Assembly (NCBI GenBank): GCA_910574635.1
Contig: CAJTCG010000009.1
Location: 124,001-188,000, forward strand
DNA length: 64,000 nt
From: Oscillospiraceae bacterium
Lineage (GTDB): Bacteria > Bacillota > Clostridia > Oscillospirales > Oscillospiraceae
Direction: 5' to 3'
Positions 53,361 to 62,105 of this stretch are shown in pieces; within the stretch, counting starts at the first letter, position 1, and each line of letters begins with the position of its first letter. The position numbers and the translations under genes are program-made. The notes under the pieces were generated by a model. It made no database searches, had not been told where the DNA came from, and saw only the letters and a list, made by a program, of their open reading frames with translations.

Positions 53361-53388
53361 GGCGGAGGCTGAATGCCTCCGCCTTTTC
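53361..53388 (+). terminator. Terminator of the YtrA operon
   Basis: GGCGGAGGC (53361-53369) pairs with GCCTCCGCC (53375-53383), followed by TTTTCC. Confidence 0.85.
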
Positions 53389-53409
53389 CCATTCCCGGAA
53401 AGATTTTCC

Positions 53410-53438
53410 TTGCGCCTTTGGCCCATCCCGGTTATAAT
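53410..53438 (+). promoter_or_regulatory. Promoter of der-plsY-gpsA
   Basis: TTGCGC (53410-53415), 17 bp, TATAAT (53433-53438). Confidence 0.72.
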
Positions 53439-53501
53439 GAAACTGGATTTATATGTTTCAAAAAAACAAGGCGGCGCGCGCCGCCGGGAGGGAGCCCCCT
53501 T

Positions 53502-54830
53502 ATGCCAAAGCCTATCATCGCCATCGTGGGCCGCCCCAACGTGGGCAAGTCCATGCTGTTCAATAAAATCATCGGGAAACGCCTGTCCATTGTGGAGGAC
53601 ACCCCCGGCGTCACCCGGGACCGCATCTACGGGGAGTCCGACTGGTGCGGGCGGGCCTTCACCCTGGTGGACACCGGCGGCATCGAGCCCCGGACGGACA
53701 GCCAGATTCTGGAGTTCATGCGGGACCAGGCCCAAACCGCCATCGAGACCGCCACGGTGATTGTCTTTTTGACGGATATTCGGACAGGCCTGACCGCCTC
53801 GGACCAGGAGGTGGCCGCCATGCTGCTGCGCAGCGGGAAGCCCATCGTCCTGGCGGTGAACAAGATGGACTCCACCGGGGCCCCGGACCCGGATTTCTAT
53901 GAGTTCTATAACCTGGGGCTGGGGGACCCCATCGCCGTCTCCGCCGTCCACGGACACGGCACCGGGGACCTGCTGGACGCCTGCCTCCAGTACTTCCCGC
54001 CGGAGGACGGGGAGGAAGAGGAGGACGACGCCATCAAGGTGGCGGTTATCGGAAAGCCCAACGCGGGAAAGTCCTCCCTGGTGAACAAAATCCTGGGGGA
54101 GGAGCGGGTGATTGTCTCCGACATGGCAGGCACCACCCGGGACGCCATCGACTCCCGGTTTGAAAACGACAAGGGCAAATTCGTCTTCATCGACACGGCG
54201 GGCCTCCGGCGGAAGAGCAAGGTGGAGGAGGCCATCGAAAAGTACAGCGTCCTCCGGGCCACTATGGCCATCGAGCGCTCGGACGTGTGCCTGATTCTGA
54301 TTGACGCCACGGAGGGGGTCACGGAGCAGGACACCAAGGTGGCGGGCCTGGCCCACGAGGCGGGAAAGGCCAGTATCATCGTGGTGAACAAGTGGGACCT
54401 GGTGGAAAAGGACGGCAAGACCATGGACCGCATGCGCAAGGAGGTCCAGGAGGGCTTGAGCTTCATGACCTACGCCCCCATCCTCTTCATCTCCGCCAAG
54501 ACCGGCCAGCGGGTGGACCGGCTCTTCGAGCTCATCGACTACGTCTCCAACCAAGCGGCCACCCGGATTACCACCGGCATGCTGAACGACGTGCTGGCGG
54601 ACGCCCAGACCCGGGTCCAGCCCCCCACGGACAAGGGCAAGCGGCTGAAAATCTACTATATGACCCAGGTGGGGGTGAAGCCGCCCCACTACGTGATCTT
54701 CTGCAACGACACGAAGCTCTTCCACTTCTCCTACCAGCGGTATCTGGAAAACTGTATCCGAAATACCTTCGGCCTGGAGGGAACCCCCATCAAGATTTCC
54801 GTCCGGCAGCGGGGCGACAAGGAGGTTTGA
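53502..54830 (+). CDS. der: Ribosome-biogenesis GTPase Der (EngA)
   Basis: 442 residues with two GTPase domains: GRPNVGKSM (about 9-17) with DTPGVTRD and NKMD, then GKPNAGKSS (about 184-192) with DMAGTTRD and NKWD. A KH-like domain ends the protein. Essential in 50S assembly. GGGAGGGAG at about 53486 serves the ATG at 53502. Confidence 0.97.
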   Translation: MPKPIIAIVGRPNVGKSMLFNKIIGKRLSIVEDTPGVTRDRIYGESDWCGRAFTLVDTGGIEPRTDSQILEFMRDQAQTAIETATVIVFLTDIRTGLTASDQEVAAMLLRSGKPIVLAVNKMDSTGAPDPDFYEFYNLGLGDPIAVSAVHGHGTGDLLDACLQYFPPEDGEEEEDDAIKVAVIGKPNAGKSSLVNKILGEERVIVSDMAGTTRDAIDSRFENDKGKFVFIDTAGLRRKSKVEEAIEKYSVLRATMAIERSDVCLILIDATEGVTEQDTKVAGLAHEAGKASIIVVNKWDLVEKDGKTMDRMRKEVQEGLSFMTYAPILFISAKTGQRVDRLFELIDYVSNQAATRITTGMLNDVLADAQTRVQPPTDKGKRLKIYYMTQVGVKPPHYVIFCNDTKLFHFSYQRYLENCIRNTFGLEGTPIKISVRQRGDKEV

Positions 54831-54832
54831 GT

Positions 54833-55486
54833 ATGATCGGGATTTGGTGGTATTTCCTGTATTACGGCGGAATCGCCCTGGCGTGTTACCTCCTAGGCTG
54901 CTTCAACGGCGCAGTCATCGTGTCCAAGTATATCCTCCGGGACGACGTGAGGAACCACGGCAGCGGCAACGCCGGGCTGACGAACTTCCACCGGACCTTT
55001 GGCGGCGGGCTGACCTTTGTGGTGATTCTCTGCGATGCTTTGAAGGCGGTCCTGGCCGTGCTGCTGGGGAGCTCGCTTTTTGTGGGGAACCCGATGCTGG
55101 GCAAGTATTTCGCGGCCCTCTTCTGCCTCCTGGGCCACATGTTCCCCTGCATGTTCCATTTCAAGGGGGGCAAGGGCATCCTCTCTGGCGGCACCATCGC
55201 CCTCATGATCGACTGGCGCGTCGCTCTGGTGGTTTGGGGCGGCTTCCTGATTTTGGTAATTGTTACACGGTATGTCTCCCTGGGCTCCCTGTGGGCCGGG
55301 GCCAGCTTTCCCTTTGCCACCTGGATCTTCCATCCCGGTACAGCGGGGCCGGACCCGGCGATCATCGCCCTGGCCTTCCTCCTGGGGGGACTGGTGGTCT
55401 GGCAGCACCGGGGCAACGCCCAGCGGCTGATCCACGGCAAGGAACGGAAGCTGAGCTTCCATAAGAAAAAGGAGGGCGGATCATGA
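54833..55486 (+). CDS. plsY: Acyl-phosphate glycerol-3-phosphate acyltransferase
   Basis: 217 residues, five or more membrane helices. First acylation of glycerol 3-phosphate. Conserved motifs: NHGSGNAGLTNFHRTFGG (about 40-57), GHMFPCMFHFKGGKGIL (about 101-117) and the C-terminal HRGNAQRLIHGKE. GAGGTTTGAGT separates it from der by 2 bases. gpsA starts inside its 3' end (4-base overlap). Confidence 0.94.
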   Translation: MIGIWWYFLYYGGIALACYLLGCFNGAVIVSKYILRDDVRNHGSGNAGLTNFHRTFGGGLTFVVILCDALKAVLAVLLGSSLFVGNPMLGKYFAALFCLLGHMFPCMFHFKGGKGILSGGTIALMIDWRVALVVWGGFLILVIVTRYVSLGSLWAGASFPFATWIFHPGTAGPDPAIIALAFLLGGLVVWQHRGNAQRLIHGKERKLSFHKKKEGGS

Positions 55487-56490
55487 AAGCGGCGGTAGTG
55501 GGCAGCGGCAGCTGGGGCACGGCCTTGGCGCTGGTGCTGTGCGGCAACGGGCACGATGTGACCCTCTGGTCCCGGACCCCCGCCGGAGCGGAGGAGATGC
55601 GTAAGACCCGGGAGAATCCCCGGCTGAAAGGCGTCCCCCTGCCGGAGGCGCTGCGCATCACCGGGGACCTGAGCTGCCTGGAGGGGGCGGATCTGGTGGT
55701 CAGCGCGCCGCCCTCCTTCGCGGTCCGGGAGACGGGGAAGAAAATGGCCCCCTACCTGCGGCCCGAGACCGTTCTGGTGACGGTTTCCAAGGGCATCGAG
55801 CGGGACACGAACTTGCGGCTGAGCCAGGTCCTCCGGGAGGCCACCGGGGATGTCTGCCGGGGAATCGTGGCTCTTTCCGGCCCCTCCCACGCGGAGGAGG
55901 TGGGAATGCGGCTGCCCACGGCCTGTGTGGCGGCGTGTCCGGAGCTGGAGGAGGCCCGCTTTGTCCAGGACGCCTTTATGAGCGATTATTTCCGGGTTTA
56001 CACCAGCTACGACATTGTGGGGGTGGAGCTGGCGGCGGCGCTGAAAAACGTGATTGCGCTGAGCTGCGGCATCTGCGCGGGCCTGGGCTTCCAGGACAAC
56101 ACAAAGGCCCTGCTGATGACCCGGGCCATGGCGGAGATCACCCGGCTGGGGGAGCACCTGGGGGGCGTCCGGCGGACCTTCGGAGGACTTGCGGGCATGG
56201 GGGATCTGATTGTCACCTGCACCTCCATGCACTCCCGGAACAACCGGGCGGGCATCCTCATTGGACAGGGCAAAAGCGTTCAGGAGGCCATGGAGGAAGT
56301 AGGCGCGGTGGTGGAGGGCTATTATGCCGCCGAGAGCGTCCGCCAGCTGGCGGACCGGGAGGGTGTGGAAATGCCCATCTGCCGGTGCGCCTATGAGGTG
56401 CTGTACCAGGGCAAACAGGCCCGGGACGTGGTCCCGGAGCTGATGGGCCGTCCCGGGAAGGATGAGCTCCTGGGCACCGCGTGGCTTTGA
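55483..56490 (+). CDS. gpsA: Glycerol-3-phosphate dehydrogenase [NAD(P)+]
   Basis: 335 residues. It supplies glycerol 3-phosphate to PlsY. Dinucleotide site VVGSGSWGTALALVL (about 4-18), VTVSKGIE, SGPSHAEEV (about 132-140), and the catalytic lysine in ALKNVIALSCGI (about 190) are visible. Overlaps plsY as ATGA. Confidence 0.96.
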   Translation: MKAAVVGSGSWGTALALVLCGNGHDVTLWSRTPAGAEEMRKTRENPRLKGVPLPEALRITGDLSCLEGADLVVSAPPSFAVRETGKKMAPYLRPETVLVTVSKGIERDTNLRLSQVLREATGDVCRGIVALSGPSHAEEVGMRLPTACVAACPELEEARFVQDAFMSDYFRVYTSYDIVGVELAAALKNVIALSCGICAGLGFQDNTKALLMTRAMAEITRLGEHLGGVRRTFGGLAGMGDLIVTCTSMHSRNNRAGILIGQGKSVQEAMEEVGAVVEGYYAAESVRQLADREGVEMPICRCAYEVLYQGKQARDVVPELMGRPGKDELLGTAWL

Positions 56491-56621
56491 GAAAAGACGG
56501 ATCAAAAGGATTTGAGGACCCGCGTATGGGTGTGCCTGATAAAGAGTGACACACAGAGCCCAAAAACATCAGGCAGTCACCGCAAAACGAAGCTAATGTG
56601 ACACAAATTAACACCCGAGAG

Positions 56622-56654
56622 AAAGCACGATTGAAAGATCGCGCTTTTTCTTTT
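56622..56654 (+). terminator. Terminator downstream of gpsA
   Basis: AAAGCACGAT (56622-56631) pairs with ATCGCGCTTT (56638-56647), followed by TTCTTTTG. It lies 130 bases after the stop; GCCTGAT/ATCAGGC (56535-56575) is a further small hairpin. Confidence 0.55.
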
Positions 56655-56719
56655 GCTCAAAAGGAGGTCCTGACCATGCTGGAAATCATATTGTCAGATT
56701 ATTTCTACGGTGATGAATC

Positions 56720-56863
56720 CCCGGCTACCGCATTGACTCCAACACCCGAACCCAAACCATGGTCATCAACCCCAATGACACGCAGACCATCAATTTTTAC
56801 AACACCTCCACCACGACCCTGATTATTCGGAAGTTCATGGAGGACACCGAGTACGGCTCGTAA
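56720..56863 (+). pseudogene. Remnant of a SpaA/Cna-B-type surface protein
   Basis: One frame reads PGYRIDSN, then TQTMVINPNDTQTINFYN, then TTTLIIRKFMEDTEYGS and a stop at 56861-56863. PGY...NDTQT..FYNT followed by TTTLIIRKF is the junction between two SpaA/prealbumin-like repeats of Gram-positive adhesins or pilins. Only about 47 residues remain, with no start. The ATG at 56676 belongs to another frame. Confidence 0.6.
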
Positions 56864-56911
56864 TATTATTTCTGAAAAACAAACTGGGAAAATGATGAAG
56901 AAAGTGGTAAA

Positions 56912-58099
56912 TTGGAGAGCAAGGAGTACATAGATTTACGAAAATTGAATAGGGGAGAGCTCAAGCAGATACGTCGACAGGTCGTACGCCTCAAAAAGAT
57001 GGGGAAAACCGGGAAAGAAATAGAGGAATTAACCGGAGTACAGCAGAATCGCGCCAGCGAAATATGGACGGCGTATCAGCGAGAGGGAGAGCGTTCCATG
57101 GAATCGAAGAAACGAGGGTTCCAGAAGGGGACACATCTACTGCTGGCACCGGAGGAGCAGGCGGAAATGCGAGAAACGATTATAACACGCCGCCCAGAGG
57201 AATTCGGTATTCCCGGCAGTTTATGGACGCTGAAGAAAGTGTGCGCATACGTCTGGAAAAGGTATCGGAAAAAGATATCGGACGGCAGTGTGTCGGATTA
57301 TTATTTCCGAGCTTAAAGCTCGGAAATAATAAATTTGATTCAAGCCGTTTTGCTCGCCGCTGTAAACAGCGGCAACCGCAAAACATGGCACATATTACTT
57401 CCGTCCTTTCAGTTCGGAAGTAATATATGCGATATGCGGCGCTGGGGCTTGACCTGCCAGCGTCCAATCAAGCGTGCCCGGAAACAGGATTCTTCCCGTA
57501 TCTAAAGGTGGCGAGATGAGGAATACCCGGCCATCGTCCGGCGGGCCAGGACAGAAAATGCCGTGATGTACTGGGGAGGCGAGACTTGAATCGACAATTG
57601 CTCAAACTGTGAGCGCGGGTTTGCACCCAAGGGGCAGCCCCCAGTTCTGCCAGTGAAGACGAAAAGAGAGCGGCTGAATATGCTTTCTGCCTTGAGCAGG
57701 CAGGGGGACGCTCGCTTTATGCTGCATGAGGATTCCATGAACCAGCAGCGCCTGATCCAATTTATGGACCGGCTGGTTCTAACCGCCAACCGAAAAGTTT
57801 TCCTAATTTTGGACAACTTAAAGGTGCACCATGGGAAGAAGGCTGCAGCCTGGCTGGACAGGCATCGGGATAAAATTGAGCTGTTCTTTCTACCGCCCTA
57901 TGCTCTGGAGAGCAATCCAGACGAATATCTCAATCACGCGCTGAAACTCTCGGTCCTTTCTGGCGACTTGCCTCGGAGCAAATACGATATCCGCCATAAA
58001 ACAGCTTCCTTCATGCGAACTTTCCAACATTCTCCTGATAAGGTCTCCGCTTTCTTTCAACATAATCAGATTTCCTATATTATTGTTCGGAGGCAATAG
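56912..58099 (+). pseudogene. IS630-family transposase, broken
   Basis: The N-terminal DNA-binding part reads from a TTG at 56912 to about 57300 (RVVRLKKMGKTGKEIEELTG is the HTH region, by pattern), ending DGSVSDY. The next expected residues, RRWGLTCQRPIKRA, appear only after a 132-bp insertion. Later in-frame stops occur after QDSSRI and WGGET. The catalytic part (LILDNLKVHHG with a D, and ESNPDEYLNH with an E) extends to 58099. The element is inactive. Terminal repeats were not identified with confidence. Confidence 0.85.
57302..57433. mobile_element. 132-bp hairpin-rich insert within the IS630 transposase
   Basis: Three consecutive hairpins: ATTATTTCCGAGCTT with its inverse (57300-57330), GCCGCTG/CAGCGGC (57356-57373), and CATATTACTTCCG/CGGAAGTAATATATG (57391-57429). 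Removing 57302-57433 restores the reading frame from SDY to MRRWGL. No coding content. Non-autonomous element or nested relic; class not identified. Confidence 0.6.
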
Positions 58100-58167
58100 A
58101 TTGGTACATGAACTGGATATTCCCCAGCCATTGGATTTAGAAAGGTATTTTGATCTTTTTGACACTA

Positions 58168-59010
58168 GAGTCTGTTATAAAACTTAGATATTGTGTGTAA
58201 AGTGCTAAGATGGTAAAATAAAGCACATGAAAAAACATGAAATAAGCGAAAAACAATGGAATAGGATCAACGATAAGTTTCCGCCCGAAAAAAGCCACAA
58301 GGCGGCCGGCCTGGAAAAAGCAACCAGGAAATGTTCAACGCAATCCTGTATTGGCTGAACACCGGAATACCATGGCGGGATCTGCCGAAACGGTTCGGGC
58401 CATGGCAAAGTGTATACAGCCGGTTCCGTGCTTGTACAAAAGCTGGAGTGTGGGAAGATATCCTCACGGCCCTGATTGAGAAAGAATTGGTGGACGAAAC
58501 AACGCTGATGCTGGACAGCTCCACGATCAAAGTCCACCAGCATGCCAGCGGGGTCAAAAAAGTGGATATCACGAGGAAATCGGACGGAGCAGGGGAGGCT
58601 TGACCACGAAAGTCCATGCGGTAACGGATGGACTTGGAAATCCATTGCGCTTTTTGCTTTCCAGTGGGAACCGAAACGATATCTGTATGGCACAGGCTCT
58701 GTTGGAACCCTTTGATTTGAATGGCAAACTCATACTGGCAGATAAAGGCTATGACAGCGATAAGTTTATACATTGGTTGGAGGAACAGGGTGGAATTGCG
58801 GTAATTCCAAGTCATATCACTGCAAAACATCCCAGAAAGACTGACTGGTATACTTACAAAGAACGCCATCTGGTGGAAAATCTCTTCCTCAAACTCAAAA
58901 ATAACCGCCGCTTTGCCACCAGATATGAGAAGAAAGCTCTCTATTTTCGTGCTGTTGTCTGCCTTGCCTGTATCCTTGGCTGGTTACTTTGACGATTTTA
59001 AAATAGGCTC
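58168..59010 (+). mobile_element. IS5-family (IS427-group) insertion sequence, one frame damaged
   Basis: Ends GAGTCTGTTATAAAAC (left) and GTTTTAAAATAGGCTC-like (right, 58995-59010) form imperfect inverted repeats, flanked by TA (58166-58167 and 59011-59012). The transposase is in two frames: orfA from 58227 (MKKHEISEKQWNRIN) and orfB from 58600 (TTKVHAVTDGLGNPLRF) to 58992, overlapping at GGGGAGGCTTGA as expected for programmed frameshifting. ILYWLNTGIPWRDLPKRFG and ERHLVENLFLKLKNNRR are family motifs. OrfA also has an extra frameshift near 58300 (GCGGCCGGCC), so this copy may be dead. Confidence 0.85.
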
Positions 59011-59046
59011 TAGTTTAGATTTTTTGGATAGGCTATAAGCACATGA

Positions 59047-59154
59047 TCGAAACAAGCTGGGAAGAATTATAAACACAATTTATATTCCGACAGCGACGCC
59101 ACTTATGGAAAAAGCTGGAGGTCGAAAGACTTCCTGGACCACTGGCAAGAATAG
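59047..59154 (+). pseudogene. C-terminal gene fragment of unknown origin
   Basis: About 35 residues reading SKQAGKNYKHNLYSDSDATY, then GKSWRSKDFLDHWQE and a stop. The composition looks protein-like, but there is no start, and it lies just after the IS427-group element. I do not recognise it. Confidence 0.3.
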
Positions 59155-59161
59155 TTCATCG

Positions 59162-60057
59162 TCATGGGAATGGAGTGCAGCTATGCGGAGGAACAATGCG
59201 TAAAGAACCCATTAAGATGTTCCAACAGACATAATAAATGTCACTTTTCGTGCGGAAATCGTAATGATATTCAGTCCCCCCCGCAGCAGCCAGTGCTTCC
59301 TCCGCCTCCGTCAGGGCGGCGCGGAAGTGCTCCTTGTCCTCTGCGGGCGCGTTCCAGCCGGGCTTGTCGCTCAACTCCAGTGCCGTCTCCAATGCCTTTT
59401 CCGCCTTCTCGTACTCCTGGCTGTACAAGTAGGCGCAGCCCAGGTTGTAATATGCATAGGGATTGCAAGACACGCTGGCGGCATCCGACAGATACGGCAC
59501 GGCCTCGGGAAGCCTTCCCGCCATACGAAGGCAGCAGGTTCCGTAGTTGTATTTAACCGCTGTCCTGGTCTGTTTGTCCAGATCTTCAATTTGCATAAAG
59601 TCCAACAGGAAGCCCACGGTCTCCTCTTTTCCGCGCTCAATCAGGCTGGCGGAGTAGGCAAGGGCCTTGTTGTAGTCCTCAAATTCCTCCGGCCCATAGC
59701 TCTGAGTGGCGGCGGCTTCTCCATTGTAGACATCGCCATTTACCGTTGTACTTCCGTCTCCGTTTACTACCGTGCTGGAGGAGATATTCCCCTCCCCGTT
59801 CGCCGCTGCACTGGAGGAGGCGTTTCCCTCCCCTTCCGTGTAGGTTCCCTCGCTGACCATATGTCCGTTGTCGGAGGAAGGTTCCTGATTCCCCCCAAAA
59901 AGGTCATAACCAAAGCTCAGGACCAAAGCTCAGAACCAAAGCTCAGAACACCCAGAACTCCGGCGATGAAAACTCCGATGATACTGGCTATAAAATATTT
60001 CCTTTCCCAGCTCTTTTGCTTCGCCACTTCCGCGGGCGTCCCTTTCCATTCATCCAT
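59162..60057 (-). pseudogene. Membrane-anchored TPR-like protein split by a 13-bp tandem repeat
   Basis: The first frame starts at 60057 (MDEWKGTPAEVAKQKSWERK) and has one membrane helix (FIASIIGVFIAGVLGVL), then stops at 59917. A second frame resumes LSFGYDLFGG and runs to 59162 with an S/N/G-rich linker and TPR-like helices (YAYYNLGCAYLYSQEYEKAE). The break is caused by three copies of a 13-base unit at 59910-59948; one or four copies would restore the frame. Function unknown. Part of the degenerate mobile region. Confidence 0.65.
59910..59948. repeat. Three tandem copies of a 13-bp unit
   Basis: CCAAAGCTCAGGA, CCAAAGCTCAGAA, CCAAAGCTCAGAA (plus strand). Two extra copies add 26 bases and shift the frame of the minus-strand gene. 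Confidence 0.85.
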
Positions 60058-60334
60058 TCTCTTTAACTTCCCTTCTCTGCGCGGCCAGCTCCTCCGCGGC
60101 CTTAATTCCGTCTTCCGACTCCTTCCACGATTGGTACGAGCCCAGCCGATCCAGCTTATTCTGGGACCGCTCCACCCTGCTTTCGGGCAGATTGGCCTCC
60201 ACCACATCCATCTCCACGCTCAAAATGATTCGGAAAAATTCCTGCCGGTCGTAGAAGGAATTGATCACATTGGTGAAGGGCAGTACCAGATTGTCAATCC
60301 CATTGCGACACACAATACCCGAAACGCTACGCAA
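60050..60334 (-). CDS. Hypothetical protein in the mobile region
   Basis: Up to 94 residues, containing NLVLPFTNVINSFYDRQEFF and ending LAAQRREVKENG; only a TTG start is available. Its stop overlaps the ATG of the following membrane gene. It may be the 3' half of the preceding 65-residue frame after a frameshift near 60330. Family unknown. Confidence 0.4.
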   Translation of the reverse strand: MRSVSGIVCRNGIDNLVLPFTNVINSFYDRQEFFRIILSVEMDVVEANLPESRVERSQNKLDRLGSYQSWKESEDGIKAAEELAAQRREVKENG

Positions 60335-60524
60335 TAGCTATACCATCATCCACCAAAGATTCCTTCGTAATTTCGGCTATTTTAGTGGTAGAAAAGTCGC
60401 TTTTGATTAGGCCGCCCACCTTTTGAAAGATGTCCTTGTCGCCGCCATAGAAGCTGACGGTGATATACCGCACTCCACGGATCGTCTTAGTGCTGGCCCT
60501 GAAGGCATTCTCAAATAAAAACAT
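60327..60524 (-). CDS. Hypothetical 65-residue protein
   Basis: Starts MFLFENAFRASTKTIRGVRY and continues ITVSFYGGDKDIFQKVGGLI. AGAGGAG lies 9-10 bases upstream. It overlaps the out-of-frame tail of the MobC-like frame and is likely the genuine frame here. No family recognised. Confidence 0.45.
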   Translation of the reverse strand: MFLFENAFRASTKTIRGVRYITVSFYGGDKDIFQKVGGLIKSDFSTTKIAEITKESLVDDGIAIA

Positions 60525-60694
60525 TTTGACATTCTCCTCTCTACATACTTATAGAAAATGACCACAACTTCTTTTTCCAACGCCGCACGGCGTACAAACT
60601 CGCTCTCGGTCATCCGGGCTTTTCTGGCGTTCTCTGAGATCACGAATTTTTCCCAGCCTGCTACTCTGGCGCGGATGAATTGATTCTTTGCCAT
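60525..60694 (-). pseudogene. MobC-like mobilisation protein, 5' fragment
   Basis: MAKNQFIRARVAGWEKFVIS, then ARKARMTESEFVRRAALEKEV, matches the ribbon-helix-helix start of plasmid/ICE MobC relaxosome proteins. After about residue 45 the frame runs into unrelated sequence (VVIFYKYVERR), so only the N-terminus survives. Confidence 0.6.
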
Positions 60695-60700
60695 CGATCA

Positions 60701-61190
60701 CTCCTGCCAACTCCTTGAGGATACCCAGGTCACGGTAGTCGCTGGCATAGGGATTGGCGTCGTTGACGCCGCCCCGGATGCGCTGGAGCGTGTCGATGAC
60801 GATAAGCACTGTGTCAGGGTGTGCTGCCAGGAAGCACTCGATCTGCTACTCCAGTCCACTTTGCAGCTTCTCCGACATGGTAGCGAAGAACAGATTTGGC
60901 GGAGCGTCGTCCGTGATATCCAGCAGACGGTTTTGGATGCGGCTGTAGCTGTCCTCCAGGCAGAGGTAGAGCACATCGCCCTTGGTAGTGGAAAAGTCCC
61001 AGGCTGGCTCACCCTTCGCCACCTAAAGACAGAGCCACAGAGACAGCCACGATTTCCCTACCTTTGGCGCTCCCGCCAGGACGTGGAGTCCCTGCGGGAG
61101 CAGTTGGGAGATTACAAAACGGATGGGCGGCAGCACCGTATTCATCAGTGTTTCGCCGTCCATGTAGGTCAAGGGTCTATCCATTTTCAT
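60701..61190 (-). pseudogene. RepA-like AAA ATPase (plasmid/ICE replication), truncated with internal TAGs
   Basis: Reading from 61190: MKMDRPLTYMDGETLMNTVL, Walker A GAPKVGKSWLSL, then a TAG (61025-61023), VAKGEPAWDFSTTKGDVLYL, EDSYSRIQNRLL, a second TAG (60848-60846), and Walker B LIVIDTLQRIRGG. It is cut after DLGILKELAG, where the MobC-like gene begins. TGGAGGA precedes the ATG. Such ATPases belong to mobilisable elements of Firmicutes. Confidence 0.7.
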
Positions 61191-61280
61191 TCCTCCAGTT
61201 CAAAATTTGCCCCTCTGTCTTTTAGGGACACTGGACAGAAAGTTGTAAACCAGAAAAATGAAAAAAGCCGAGGAGCCCTG

Positions 61281-61666
61281 TCATGCGACAGAGCTCCTCA
61301 GCTTTGCGTGAAGCTTTTTCAGCCGCTTTGATACCGCCATCTTGGAGCTCCCGAAACCCTTTCCGATTTCCTCCGTGGACAGCTCGCTGTCACAGCGCAG
61401 AGAGATCAGATCCTACTCCTGAGCACTCAACTCGCAACGGCCTTCCGCAGATTTTCAAGAGAGGGGTTCCAGAGTACAGACTGCTCCACCGGACGCCCGG
61501 CCAACATATGGCTGGACAGCACTGTTTCAAACTCACTTCTACTCAGATGCCTTTTGTCCTGCCTGGCCTGGGCCTGCGCACGCTTTCGATCCTTCTCCAG
61601 GAATTCCGCGACCTCCTTTGGCACCGATACTCGCTCACCGTTATAGAAAACGACTGTGTCGTTCAT
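61281..61666 (-). pseudogene. Sigma-70-like HTH protein of a mobile element, frameshifted
   Basis: From 61666: MNDTVVFYNGERVSVPKEVA, then LSRSEFETVLSSHMLAGRPV, to a stop at RKAVAS. The protein resumes in a second frame with LSAQE, a TAG (61415-61413), DLISLRCDSELSTEEIGKGF and SSKMAVSKRLKKLHAKL, the region-4-like HTH. Such small sigma-like proteins are frequent in clostridial conjugative elements. One base is missing near 61435. Confidence 0.65.
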
Positions 61667-61886
61667 GCTTGTCCTTTTCGCTTCCTGTGGAAAGGAACAC
61701 ACCTGCGCTGCCGGCACAGCGCCAAATACTGTAAGCCCTCATGGAATTAACTCGTCATAGGGAGTTCGCTTGCCCTTGGCGGCCCATGAAAGCCTGAGGT
61801 CACACAGGGTGTGAACCTCACCGGAAAACTGCAGATTTTGGCTTTCGCCTATGGCTATTGTAGTACATGCGTTCTTGAAAGAAAAT
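61667..61886. other. Intergenic stretch, no gene seen
   Basis: Contains a short GGTCACACAGGGTGTGAACC inverted repeat (about 61799-61818) and no coding frame I can support. It separates the mobile remnants from tRNA-Thr. Confidence 0.4.
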
Positions 61887-61922
61887 TGTAAAAACCCGCA
61901 GAAACCGTAAAATTCCTGCGGG
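61887..61922 (-). terminator. Terminator after tRNA-Thr
   Basis: On the minus strand CCCGCAG (61922-61916) pairs with CTGCGGG (61901-61895), followed by TTTTTAC. Confidence 0.75.
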
Positions 61923-61925
61923 CTT

Positions 61926-62000
61926 TGGAGCTAGCGGTGGGAATCGAACCCACAACCCCATCATTACGAGTGATGTGCTCTGCCATTGAGCCACGCTAGC
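61926..62000 (-). tRNA. tRNA-Thr (anticodon CGT)
   Basis: Cloverleaf on the minus strand: acceptor GCTAGCG/CGCTAGC, D-arm GCTCAATGGCAGAGC, anticodon arm CATCA CTCGTAA TGATG with CGT in the loop, T-arm GTGGGTTCGATTCCCAC, then T and an encoded CCA. Complete and probably functional. Confidence 0.93.
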
Positions 62001-62035
62001 ATACTTATTCGATTCACTTATTTTTCATCAACAAT

Positions 62036-62086
62036 CAACGACCTTCTCATTACAGGTGAGATGCTCTGCCATTGAGCCACATCAGC
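62036..62086 (-). pseudogene. tRNA-Thr half gene (anticodon TGT), T-arm missing
   Basis: Minus strand: GCTGATG acceptor 5' strand, D-arm GCTCAATGGCAGAGC identical to the intact tRNA, anticodon arm TCTCA CCTGTAA TGAGA (TGT), then AAGGTCGTTGATTGTTGATG with no T-arm or 3' acceptor strand. Confidence 0.7.
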
Positions 62087-62105
62087 ATATTAAAACGTGA
62101 AAGTG

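Noticed and set aside
60698-61012. A 104-codon minus-strand frame rich in S, T and R
   Set aside because: It is out of frame with the RepA-like ATPase, whose Walker A and B motifs are in the other frame.
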